The notes under the pieces: model-generated | The model's input: only the letters and a program-made list of their open reading frames with translations | The model's database searches: none | Told to the model about the DNA's origin: nothing | In this document: one piece after another, positions 35,371-45,600 of the stretch | Layout of the letters: each line of letters starts with the position of its first letter | How positions within the stretch are numbered: the stretch's first letter is position 1 | DNA from: Ryuthela nishihirai | Lineage: Eukaryota; Arthropoda; Arachnida; Araneae; Heptathelidae | Direction: 5' to 3' | Assembly (NCBI GenBank): GCA_038380435.1 | Contig: JAWZYU010000667.1 | Location: forward strand, 1-64,000 | Length of the DNA: 64,000 nt | Program-made: the position numbers and the translations under genes

Positions 35371-36930
35371 GATCAGGGTAGAGAAGAGTTACGACAAGCC
35401 AACCACCATACGGCTCCTTTAAACTAGAACGGGAGGGAAGCCCCGGATGCACTTCCCAGAGTCCCCTCGAAGCGTCAGCCGTCCGCATTGCCCCGTGTGC
35501 CATACTATGCAGTGATGAAAATTCACCTATTGTGTCTGGCCGCATGGAGGACACGGAGGTGTCGGCCCTTGTCGATACCGGCGCCATTGTGTCCGTCATG
35601 AATAGCCAGTGTTTTCAGCGCTTGAGAGGCCGAATCCTGCACAAAACGGTCCCCCTCCAACATAATTTGAAAACTGTAGATGGCCACCCCCTTCCAGTGA
35701 TAGGCAGATACATGGTGACCCTCACATTTGACGGGATTAGATTTGAACACCCCATACTAGCCCTTGACATAGACACTCCACGATACGACATGATAATGGG
35801 GCACGATATCCTCAAAAAGCACCGATTCATCATAGATTGTCATTCAGGCACACTGCACAGGAAAAAGGACGAGGCAGCGGGCATACAGGGTGCCGTTCGC
35901 GCTGCAGGGCGAATTGGACCGACAAGTGGATGAGTTGTTAGAGCAAGGAATAATAAGAGAAAGCGCCTCTCCTTTTGCGTCACCCATCGTCTTAGTGAAG
36001 AAAAAAGACTCCACCTACAGATTCTGCGTCGACTACAGGGCCCTAAATGCGAAAACAGTCCCAGATTCGTACCCCCTCCCCCTCATAAACGAAATTATCG
36101 ACCAACTAGCTCACGCCAAATATTTTAGCTCACTGGATATGGTATCCGGTTATTGGCAGGTTCCCGTTTACCCACGTGAGTGGAGAAAACTGCGTTCATC
36201 AGCAGGAAAGGGTTATTTGAATTTAACTACTTACCATTTGGACTGAAGAACAGTCCCGCTACGTTCCAGCATTTATTGGACCACGTATTAATGGGAATGC
36301 GACAAGAGCAAGTTCTCGTCTACCTCGACGACATAATGGTGGCCTCCCAGACATTTGAACACACAGAACGGTTACAGAGGGTATTTGACCGCCTAAGGGC
36401 CTACAATTTAAAGTTGAAGCCAGCAAAGTGCCAATTCACGAAGGAATCCCTCACTTACTTGGGACATTTTATTTCCGCAGAAGGGGTCCAGCCGGACCCG
36501 TGGAACGTCCAGGCCATTGAAGAATTTCCTCGCCCCCGTAGTGTCCGGAACGTTCGAGCCTTCCTAGGCCTAACCGGCTACTACCGGCGTTTTATCGATC
36601 GCTACGCCGATCTTACAGCCCCCTTGGTCCATTTAGTGAAGAAGGACACCCCTTTTAGATGGTCTCCAGAAGCGGAGGAAGCGTTCGAAGTACTGAAGAG
36701 GAAATTAATGACCGAGCCCCTTCTCCTGTACCCCGACTTTGGACGGAAATTTTTCCTGTCAACCGATGCGTCGGATATTGCGATGCGTCGGATATTGCGG
36801 TAGCTGGCGTACTCGAGCAGGAGACGGACGATGGTTTCCGTCATCCGGTAGCTTACGCCAGTCGGAAATTGAAGCCCCCGGAAACACGCTGTCTCAGTCA
36901 CGTCTCAAGAAGAAAAACTTAAAAGGTCAA
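35371..36930 (+). pseudogene. Gypsy copy 1: protease, RT and start of RNase H
   Basis: Protease: VSALVDTGAIVSVMNS with catalytic DTG at about 35,573. RT follows in two overlapping frames: YRFCVDYRALNAKTVPDSYP, FSSLDMVSGYWQV, then after a frameshift near 36,180 FEFNYLPFGLKNSPATFQ, the catalytic VYLDDIMVAS, and LTYLGHFISAEGV. RNase H begins with FLSTDASDIA but is broken by a 16-bp tandem duplication of the GATGCGTCGGATATTGC block at 36,766-36,800 and ends near 36,930. Integrase and LTRs are absent. Confidence 0.9.
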
Positions 36931-36946
36931 ATTCTGAAAATATTCG

Positions 36947-37029
36947 TTGTCCGACGCGTGGTGCAAATGGTTAGCACGCTCTGGCATGAATCTGGAGAGA
37001 TGCGGGTTCGATTCCCGCCGTGGCGGCGA
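36947..37029 (+). tRNA. tRNA-like sequence, pseudogene or SINE head
   Basis: A-box-like TGGTGCAAATGGTTAGCACG and a perfect B box GGTTCGATTCC (37,007-37,017) with a good T-stem (GCGGG/CCCGC). The acceptor ends and the anticodon stem do not pair, so it is not a functional tRNA. ATTCTGAAAA at about 36,931-36,940 is inverted at about 37,038-37,047, bracketing the unit. It lies between the two inverted gypsy copies. Confidence 0.5.
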
Positions 37030-37130
37030 TGAATTTTTTTCAGAATCTATTAATTATTGTTGCTTAACAGGGAATACTGTGCATTCACTTTGGATTTCAA
37101 TTATATATTTAACGCGGTAGCGTTAGCGCG

Positions 37131-37554
37131 TCAAATGTGAGGGTCACCATGTATCTGCCTATCACTGGAAGGGGGTGGCCATCTACAGTTTTGTTGGAGG
37201 GGGACCGTTTTGTGCAGGATTCGGCCTCTCAAGCGCTGAAAACACTGGCTATTCATGACGGACAGAGTGGCGCCGGTATTGACAAGGGCCGACACCTCCG
37301 TGTCCTCCATGCGGCCAGACACAATAGGTGAATTTTCATCACTGCATAGTATGGCACACGGGGCAATGCGGACGGCTGATGCTTCGAGGGGACTCTGGGA
37401 AGTGCATCCGGGGCTTCCCTCCCGTTCTAGTTTAAAGGAGCCGTATGGTGGTTGGCTTGTCGTAACTCTTCTCTACCCTGATCTCGAGTTCGCTGAGGGG
37501 GGGTAAAGGGTAATCCATTCTCTCTCGTCCAGCGGGTACTCCGTGGAGTTGCTC
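37131..37554 (-). pseudogene. Gypsy copy 2: end of gag and start of protease
   Basis: Inverse of 33,998-34,074 plus 35,371-35,745 of copy 1. On the minus strand the protease begins VSALVNTGATLSVMNS, so the catalytic DTG has become NTG. A deletion of about 12 bp lies near 37,190. The junction where copy 1 carries its 1.3-kb insertion is intact here. The fragment ends at 37,131 with CGTCAAATG. Confidence 0.9.
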
Positions 37555-38183
37555 TTCTTCTTTCACATCCCTCTAAATGCTGGTCCTATTTGTAAAGCAA
37601 GCCTCGGCCTGCTTATCATCAGGACCACGAGCCAATGTCTTCTGTGGGTGATAGAGAGAGAAGATGTTAAAAAAGTTCTGAAGGTGATAGAGGGAGAAGA
37701 TGTTAAAAATTGGAATTTTAATTTTTAGAGGCAAGGGTGGAAGGAAAGGCCGAAAGTTTGCACAGATCTTATTTTGCTCCAAAGTTGGTAAGTGTCGCGA
37801 AAATCGTGGAATGAGAGAGAAAAAAGGGGGAGAAGGGTATAATTTAGTGATAATTTAGTGTTAAGTAGGCTAAATATTAAAATTGTGGACGGGGGAGCAA
37901 TAATTTGAAGGGGGGGGGGAGAAATAAAGCCAAAAGTAGCGTCAAAGCAGCGAGATGATGGAAATCGATCGCTGACGTCACAGCCAATGGGATTGAAGGA
38001 ATTTTGGCATTGGCTGAGAGCGGGAGCTGGAAGTTGGTTAGGTTTGACGCTAACGGAGACGAGTGGGCAAGAGGGGTCTCAGCCAATGAGGATAAAGGAA
38101 TTTTGGCATAGTATCATCTGGAAAAATAATCTTTCCACTAAGCAAGGGGCGAATCTCTTTGTCACACACCTAACCCCCCCCCC
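37555..38183. other. Left arm of the family B insertion
   Basis: No ORF recognised. It holds a direct repeat of GTGATAGAG-AGAAGATGTT (about 37,649 and 37,684) and a second direct repeat containing CAGCCAATG and AAGGAATTTTGGCAT about 100 bp apart (37,981 and 38,081). A CRE octamer TGACGTCA lies at 37,973-37,980. It ends in a run of 15 C. Confidence 0.6.
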
Positions 38184-40721
38184 CCCCAAGCAAATACACA
38201 TATTTACCAAACCCACTGCACACACATAGAAAGCACTATTAACTTTGACGCTCCCTGCAAACTTCCCGCAATTAACCTTCCTTTCTCCCTACATGAATTA
38301 AACACTGCAATTCAGCAAGCCAAATTTAAAAGTACTCCTGGCCCTGATCACATTACTTACAATGCCATAAAAAATTTAGGACCTTCCACACTCAGCACTT
38401 TGCTTCATATATACAATAACTGCTGGCAAACACACACCTTCCCTTCAGAATGGGAAGACATACACATAATCCCAATTTTAAAACCTCACAAACCAGCAGT
38501 AGAAGTTTCTTCTTATAGACCAATAGCCCTAACATCATGCATACTCAAAGTTCTAGAAAGAATGGTGCTCTCAAGACTAAAATTCTTCCTCCATGCAAAT
38601 AACACTCTCCCCACATGCCAAACTGGCTTTAGAGAGCACAGGTCAACCACAGACAATTTCTTTGACATCATCACCTCAGCAGAACTTGCTATCAACAACA
38701 AAGAAATTCTATGCTGTCTTTCTAGACCTCACCTCTGCTTTTGATACTGCCTCACACACCAGCATACTTTTCAAACTTCACCATATTGGAATCACAGGTA
38801 ATATGCTCCACTTTTTTCACAATTTTCTCACACACAGAAAAATCAAAGTCCAGCTGGGGACTACATTCTCTGACCCACATAATCTTAAAAGGGGATTACC
38901 ACAGGGCAGTGTGGTCTCTCCTACACTTTTCAACATACTTCTACATGACCTACCTACATTACTTCCCAAACACATCTCTTGCTCCATCTTTTCTGATGAC
39001 ATTGTCCTCTGGACCTCAGGAAAAAACATAAACAACATCCAGTGCCACCTACAAAATGCAGTCAACCAGGTCCTTGACTTCACCACCAAATGGGGACTAG
39101 CCATCTCTGCACCTAAATCTGCGGTCTTACCCATCACCCGCAAACACATTCCCCCCAACTCTCCTACAATTACAATTAATAATTCTACTATCCCCACAGT
39201 CACACACTACAAATACTTGGGGTTAATTATTGACCACAAGCTGACATGGAATCACCACACAAATTACATCAAACACACATGTAATGGAGCACTCAACATA
39301 CTCACTGCCATAACTAGGACAACATGGGGTGCCAGTGATAGAGCCATGATTACTTTCATTAAAGCTTTCCTAAACTCAAAACTAGAATATGGTCTCTCAT
39401 CACTGAACACTGCCACACACACACACATTCAAAAACTTGAAACAATTCAAACAAGAGCCATCAGACTTGCACTGGGCCTCAAAGCTGGCTGTCCAAACCT
39501 GGCCACTTGGGCAGAAGCTAACATGCCCCCCCTTACAATTAAACGACAACTACTCACATGCAATCATTACATAAAAATGAAACATTTCAATCCCACACAC
39601 CCTGCACTTAGAAGAATTGACTCACCTAACAACACTTCTCCCACTGCATACATTATTAAACAACACCCTGCTTATCTCACCTGGAAACATATTAAAATTT
39701 TCTCTCCTAAACACACACTTCCCTTCTGGCAAATTAAGACCCCCCACATTGAACTCAACCTCCCCAACATCACTCAGAAAAAACACCACCACCCCGTTGA
39801 ACTACAAACTGCTGCTGAACTCATCATTTCTTCCATCCCCCCAACTGATATCACCATTTTTACTGATGGTTCCTACATCCCCAACACCACAAATGGATCT
39901 GCTGCATTTCATTGTCCTAACCTACACTTCTCACACAAAATTAAACTTAACCTTGCCTTCAATAGCACCAACACAGAACTTGCAGCAATACACAGGGCAC
40001 TTGAATGGGTACCCCCCTCAACAAACAACACATACACATCTTCACTGACTCAAAGCCTGCCCTACAAAGCATCAAACAAAACAACATTGATAACACACAG
40101 AACTTCTCCCTTTACCACATTCATAAACTTGCTCACAACTTAATTATGACTGGTCATACCCTCACTTTCCATTGGATTCCCTCCCACTGCAACATTCCCC
40201 ATAATGACACTGCTGACCAACTTGCCAAACAAGCCCTTACACTTCCCACACCTAATTACCACACTTTCACACCTTGTACCCAACATATTAAATCCCATAA
40301 AAACAACTTTCACAACACATGGGCAGAATCATGGGCCCAACACACCAGCATCAAAAACACTTTCAGAGCTACAGTAACAAACACTCCCAATGAAATTTTT
40401 TTTCACTACTTACCCAGACACTCACAAACCTCCATACACAGACTCCGTACGGGCAGAACTAACCTTAATAGAGATCTTTTCCTCATCAACAAGGCCCCCT
40501 CAGCACTCTGCCCCAACTGCCAGGTGATTGAAGACATCCCTCACTTTCTTCTACACTGTTCACTCTTCACTACACAAAGAAATAACTTCTATCACCAACT
40601 TGCAAAACTTGGAGTCCACACATACAACATCCAAACTATACTCAATCCCTCCCACAAACACAAACAGGCCCATTTTTCTGCCCTTGCTTCCTACATTCAC
40701 CTTTCCGGCAAATCCATTTAG
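38184..40721 (+). pseudogene. Family B LINE ORF2: reverse transcriptase plus RNase H
   Basis: The reading frame is open from the C-run through FKSTPGPDHITYNA, RPIALTSCILKVLER and GFREHRSTTDNFFD. A one-base shift near 38,710 leads into FLDLTSAFDTASH, GLPQGSVVSPTLFNILLHDL and the catalytic FSDDIVLW (FSDD in place of YADD). An RNase H domain follows: FTDGSYIPNTTNGSAAF (about 39,850), ELAAIHRALEW, and after a second frameshift near 40,030 FTDSKPALQSI and FHWIPSHCNIPHNDTADQLA. The C-terminus has a Cys/His cluster ALCPNCQVIEDIPHFLLHC. RNase H after RT points to the I/Nimb-like group of LINEs. The endonuclease is missing. Confidence 0.88.
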
Positions 40722-42313
40722 CCCTTCCCCCTCCTGGCCATCTGCTTTGTTGTACTTTGTTTTTTTTTTAAGATCCATTTGGACAAACATCAAGATCCAG
40801 GAGCCAAAAAGATCCTTTGGACAAAAAAGATCCATCTAAGGACAAAAAAGATGCTCTTTGGACACCTGACTTGCTGATCTTATTCTCACCTCTTCAAAAA
40901 AAATATATACACATGTTCATAAAAAAAATATATGTTCATAATTATATATATTCAAAAAAAAAAAAAAAAAAAATTATTATACTTACTACTGATATTATAT
41001 TATTTTTCTTTCTGAGTTACCCTTTGTCTGCTATCTAATTCCTTCCACAGTATACCCACATATTACACCTGTTTTTTATTCATACTACATATTTTCCATA
41101 CTCCACCACTCACACACCTCACTGCCCCTTTGCCTTTCCACCCCACTTTCTTTTTATTTCCCATTTTGCTGAACACCCATCTCCCACTCACCTCCATTTT
41201 ACTGACACAATACCCACCTTTACCCCATTTCCTCACTTTCTTATTCATTTTGCTACTTTTCCTAATGATTTTAGTAAGGTCCTTGGTCTGGCCTTTCTTC
41301 ACCCTACCCCTATGCTTAGTTTTCTCTGCACTACGGTGCACGTGGTTTTGCTTTGTTCCCAAATGTTAATTTCCCCTTCTCCTATTTTTTCCTGATTATT
41401 CCCTCATTACTTTGGGACTGCCACCTCCCCCCCTTCCCCCTACCCACCAAGATTCACCCCTTGGGCAAGCCCTGCCTGAGGAGGTTGAAACTTGGTTTAT
41501 TTTGATTTTTATTATTTTTATGGAAAAAAAAATTTTTTTTACAATTAAAAAAAAAATATATTTTTTTATTAACTTTGTCCCCCATTGCTGAACCTTTTGG
41601 TTCTCTCCTTGTTGCCCTCTCCTTACTCCACCTGCCCCCTCCTCCCCCCTCCCTTTTGCAACCCCAAATTATTTCTCTCCTATGAGATGGAAATTTTTTT
41701 TTTGTTGTTGTTGCTAATTTTTTAATTTTTTTTTTTTTTTGTTTTTTTCTTTCTCCCTCCCCTGAAAGCCCACACTGAACACACGCTCTTTTGACCTGTT
41801 TCTGGGAGACTGTGAACACTCTTTCCTCTCCACCTCTCTTCATTGGACCTGAGTCACTACAGCCCATCATTGTTGCCTTTCCCTCTCTCATCAAAAGGCG
41901 GCCTGTGGCCAAACGCCTTCGCCAAAATGTAAGTACACTGTGCTACGCTAGCTTCTGTCTTGCATTCCATTCAGCCTCCTCTGACGACCCTTGCATATGG
42001 ACCAGATGATCCTAATTCCACTGGAATGTGGTACAAAGTGGTCCAGATATGATGGAATAGGTTTATGTTTAAGCAGAATTTTGATCGCTAAATGAGTAAA
42101 AAAGATGGAAAAGGGCTAATTTTGAACGGAAAATAATTTAAAAACGGAAGAATAGTGAATTATTTAAAAAGAGGGAGGAGATTCTTTACTAATTGGAGGA
42201 AGTCCCAAATAGAAAAGCACTCTCTCTGCGGGCATTTGCCTAAAGCAGAGAGGTAAAGGTCTCGATACTTCGGCAAAATGCAACCGTCCTTGGATAGCGT
42301 TTTTTTAAGAGCT
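40722..42313 (+). other. Family B LINE 3' region
   Basis: Noncoding, pyrimidine-rich, with an A19 run at 40,955, several T and A runs at 41,520-41,750, and CCCCTTGGGCAAGCCCTGCC followed by GAGGAGGTTGAAACTTG near 41,458, which looks like a LINE 3' untranslated segment. The true 3' end of this inner copy cannot be placed; 41,900-42,313 could belong to either orientation. Confidence 0.45.
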
Positions 42314-43315
42314 TTAAGGTGGGGGGGGGGGGATTTCCCATTCGGAGGAGGCTAATTTAGGGTTAATAAGAAATTTTAGAAAATCAAGGAGGTCCTCAAA
42401 GTTTTCAAGAAAATCAGGGGGGTCAGAATTTAGAGTAATAGAGGGGGAGGTGGATCGATCTATGATGAAATTTTGAATATTACCTATTAATGAGGAAGGC
42501 GAGTCAGGAGCTGGCTGTTTTTTCTTCTGATGGGCAGTAGACTCAGAGGCAGAAGGTGAATCCGATGGAGAGGGAAGGTGCTTTCTTTTTTGTTGAAGGG
42601 GAGTAGAAGGAGCTGACTCTTCAGGAGCGGGAATTTCTTTTGGAGCATCCTGAACTTCTTCTCTTTGAATGGAGGTTGGTGCCAGCAGTTGCGAAGAGTT
42701 GGTGGTCGAGATAGAGTCCGAAATTATGACCGATTTTGATGCGGAAGGTGGCAGGTTCTTCTTGGCGAAGGCTTCGCAGTCCTTTATGATGTGGTCTGGG
42801 AGCCTGCACCACTTGCAAAGCCGGATCATGCCAGAGTAATTAATTGTAGCCGAAAAGGTAGAGATGTGGAGGAAATTGGGTACCATTTTCTTCATCTCCA
42901 TGTGGACTACCCTCGTACCCGTCTGGATGGATTCCAATCCCGGGAGGTTCAGGAACTCTTCTGCAATGCTTTTTACAATGCCATATGGCTTGAGGGCGTC
43001 CACGATGTCACAGTTAGGGATGAAGAATGGTAGTTTAGAGATGAAAACTTTTTTCTGGGGATATCCTAGGCGCTTGAATGCGATGGGCTGGTCCGTGGGA
43101 AAACCAGGTTCGGATCAGCGGCAAAATCATCCGCAGCGTCTTCAGAGGCAAAAGTAATAATGGTGATATCTTTGGAAATACTTTGTGCGACTTCAATAGC
43201 AGCTGGGTCCTTATTGTTGGCCAATATAGTCACGAAAGTCTCATAGCTGAGATCACGATGTAAAAACTTGAAACAACGATTTAATCTGGAGTCCTTATTG
43301 ATATCCATTGTTAGC
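42314..43315 (-). pseudogene. LINE ORF1 with CCHC zinc knuckle
   Basis: Starts at 43,308 (MDINKDSRLNRCFKF) after a short leader and runs on the minus strand with one frameshift near 43,066. A nucleic-acid-binding, gag-like region is followed by one zinc knuckle CKWCRLPDHIIKDC (C-x2-C-x4-H-x4-C, residues 63-76 of the second segment), then a long Ser/Pro/Glu-rich region, ending in EWEIPPPPP where the G/C run begins. This is the usual organisation of ORF1 in RNase-H-bearing and Jockey-group LINEs. It probably belongs to the same family as the ORF2 next to it. Confidence 0.8.
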
Positions 43316-43389
43316 TGAATTCACAAACACGTGGAAAACAGAGAGCACTAGCGAACACGTCTTACTATCTTGAAGTCCGAGGTTGGAAT

Positions 43390-44060
43390 CCGTGGAGTTG
43401 CTCAGTCTCGATTTTGCTGCCGGTTTCGTCCTGTTTGGTATTGCGGGTCACGTGGGCGTAGGGTCGGGGGCGACGCACACTGACAGGCGTAATGGCCCAC
43501 TCCACTGCACGTGACACCCTGGCGATCCGCCCAGGGGTGCCGCTGTTGCTGGGGCTGACTGGTATGGCTCCTCTCTCGCTGTCCCTCAATCTGGTGGAGG
43601 CGCTCCCCCAAACGTACTAGATCTGCCTGGATCTGGCACAGCGGAAAGGCTGCCAACAGTTCCTGTAGCTGGGGCAGAGGGTTCGACTCTGTGTTCCTAG
43701 CAGGGGTTTCCTCGTCAAGTGCTCGTATGGCTGGCGTTCGTCCGGAGGCACGCTCATTGCTCTCCTCCAGTGTAGCTTTTGCTAAAGCCTCCTCAAATGT
43801 GCGGGGGTTATGAGACAGTACGAACCGCTTGAGCCGCGGGGCCAGGCCCGCCAAAAACTGGGCAAGGCGCATCTGATCGCCGATTCCCTGATCCTCGCTG
43901 TCCATGTTTCTTCCTGCTGTTCCCAAAAACTGATAGGCCCAGGTCCGAATGCGGGCAGCATACTCCCGGACACTCTCATTCGCCGTTTGCTGACAGCTTG
44001 TGAATTTGTGTAGGCGGGTGGCTAATGGCGCCTCACTATCGAACCTTTCCAACACCGCCC
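43390..44060 (-). pseudogene. Gypsy copy 2: gag with damaged zinc knuckle
   Basis: A 217-codon minus-strand frame from 44,055: MLERFDSEAPLATRLHKFTS, a capsid-type helical region, the same LAKATLEESNERASGR segment as copy 1, then CSGVGHYACQC, where a five-codon deletion removes the first cysteine pair of the zinc knuckle seen in copy 1. The family B LINE insertion at 43,390 follows. Homology ends near 44,060, so the N-terminal half of gag and any LTR are missing. Confidence 0.9.
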
Positions 44061-44064
44061 TTTT

Positions 44065-44788
44065 GAAAACTCAAAGAAGAAGAATATAATGAACACTTAG
44101 AGATTACAGCAATAGTCTCCAGATCCTTCTACCAAGACATTTCTTAAACCACCACATTTGGAGATAGGACATCTTGGTAGGATTCAAAGTCCTGCAACAT
44201 AGAACAGTGTAAACAGTGAAAAAGATAAGATTATGAAGAGTTGGAAAAGTGAGATATTGTCAACAGATCCTTCTACTAAGAGAGTTCTTAAACAGCCTCC
44301 TTCAAAGCTTGGAAAAGTGTATCCTGGTACGATAAAAGTTCCTGCCTGTGATAACAAAGGAATGAGTGCCAAGGAGAAGATCTTAAAGAGCTGGAGCGGA
44401 GAAACATTGCCAAGAAATCCCTTCTGCGAAGAGACCTATTAAATCGCCTCCACAACAGTTCCCAAAGGTACCTTCTGGTATGATAGAAGTTCCTACCCCA
44501 GAATACAGCAGAATGAGTGCCAAGGAGAAAATTATGAATATGTGGGGAAAAGGACAGGAAAGTTCAGACAATTATACTAGAGGACAGGTCAAACGGTCAA
44601 GTAAGATGAGTGAAATGGACTATAATGCACTCTATAAGTCGATATTCGTCCCAGTGCCCTTGAAAGGAAAGTCCCAGCAGGTTCCTAGATTAAAAAAGAA
44701 GGAAACTCTCTTTGCTCCAGTTAAGGCGGTTGACTCCATGATGAAGACATCGAATAAATGGGATGGAGAAAGGAAAGAAAACTGTTAA
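44065..44788 (+). pseudogene. Repeat-containing exon fragment, probably the displaced end of the 29-33 kb gene
   Basis: At least three diverged units of about 150 bp encode peptides of the form ILKSWSGETLP, PSTKRVLKQPP, IKVP and MSAKEK. Clear unit boundaries are AATGAGTGCCAAGGAGAAG (44,362) and AATGAGTGCCAAGGAGAAA (44,512). The frame breaks near 44,440 and the last segment ends with WDGERKENC and a stop at 44,788. SRMSAKEK and KGMSAKEK here match SRESSAKDK just before the gypsy break at 33,598, in protein and in DNA. Inferred: one ancestral exon split by the retroelement nest. Confidence 0.55.
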
Positions 44789-44805
44789 GGAAGCTTATTT
44801 ATGAT

Positions 44806-45240
44806 CCCTCTTTTTCCTTCCACATTAGCTGCCTATGTGTGGAGGGGTTTTCTCCTGGGTTAGAGCAAAACACTCTGACATATCAGTAATGACATTTAAT
44901 GGAGCCGGATCCCTCTTTTTCCTTCCACATTAGCTGCCTATGTGTGGAGGGGTTTTCTCCTGGGTTAGAGCAAAACACTCTGACATATCAGTAATGACAT
45001 TTAATGGAGCCGGTTGCCTCTTTTTCCTTCCACATTAGCTGCCTATGTGTGGAGGGGTTTTCTCCTGGGTTAGAGCAAAACACTCTGACATGTCAGTAAT
45101 GACATTTAATGGAGCCGGATCCCTCTTTTTCCTTCCACATTAGCTGCCTATGTGTGGAGGGGTTTTCTCCTGGGTTAGAGCAAAACACTCTGACATGGAT
45201 GGTGCCTTGACGTGGCGTCAGAGCTTTTCATAAACCATCC
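44806..45240 (+). repeat. 105-bp tandem array of the palindromic module
   Basis: Units start with CCTCTTTTTCCTTCCACATT at 44,806, 44,911, 45,016 and 45,121, an exact 105-bp spacing. The first three end with TCAGTAATGACATTTAATGG; the fourth ends differently with GGATGGTGCCTTGACGTGGC and CGTCAGAG, like the single copy at 22.76 kb. Units differ by only a few bases, so the expansion is recent. Confidence 0.95.
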
Positions 45241-45600
45241 GGCAGATAAATGTTGCAGTGAGAGCTGTAATCATAAAAAAAATTCTACTATGAGTGAACA
45301 TATAGTCGAAGGGGGACACCAACCGCCAATTCTTCCCAAAATTATAGTATGGGGGAAAAAAAGGACCGGAACTAAGAGGCTTTCGGCAAATTGAACAGTT
45401 CATTCTGCAAGAATCATGACCTCGCCTTGGAGCGGAAGACAACTTGGATAGACGACAGCGATCAGCGTCAGCTGTTGCAGTGCATCACCTCGGTCGAAAG
45501 TTTGGGCGAGACTAGTTAAGCTTAGTTTTATTGACTGTTTTGATTTTCTCTCAGTGTTATTGTGCAGGGGCATAGCGAAGGACTATGGTTGTAGGGAGGG
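45240..45600. other. Unassigned segment after the 105-bp array
   Basis: Short open frames on both strands, none recognised. It could include further remnants of the interrupted gene, but there is no motif to support this. Confidence 0.35.

Larger units (their letters stand above)
37555..43389 (-). mobile_element. 5.8-kb rearranged LINE insertion (family B, with RNase H)
   Basis: The insertion is bounded by a 14-bp target-site duplication CCGTGGAGTTGCTC (37,541-37,554 and 43,390-43,403), and the empty site is preserved in gypsy copy 1 near 33,998-34,011. The right end reads, on the minus strand, a short leader and ORF1, so the element appears to be inserted in minus orientation with an intact 5' end. 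The left end on the minus strand finishes GTGAAAGAAGAA, an A-rich tail. The middle, however, contains ORF2 in plus orientation. The inverted part lies between a C15 run (38,169-38,183) and a G14 run (about 42,318-42,331). Confidence 0.75.

Noticed and set aside
40722..42010. Plus- and minus-strand frames of 70-150 codons
   Set aside because: They read homopolymer-rich LINE 3' sequence (poly-K, poly-F products) with no domain.
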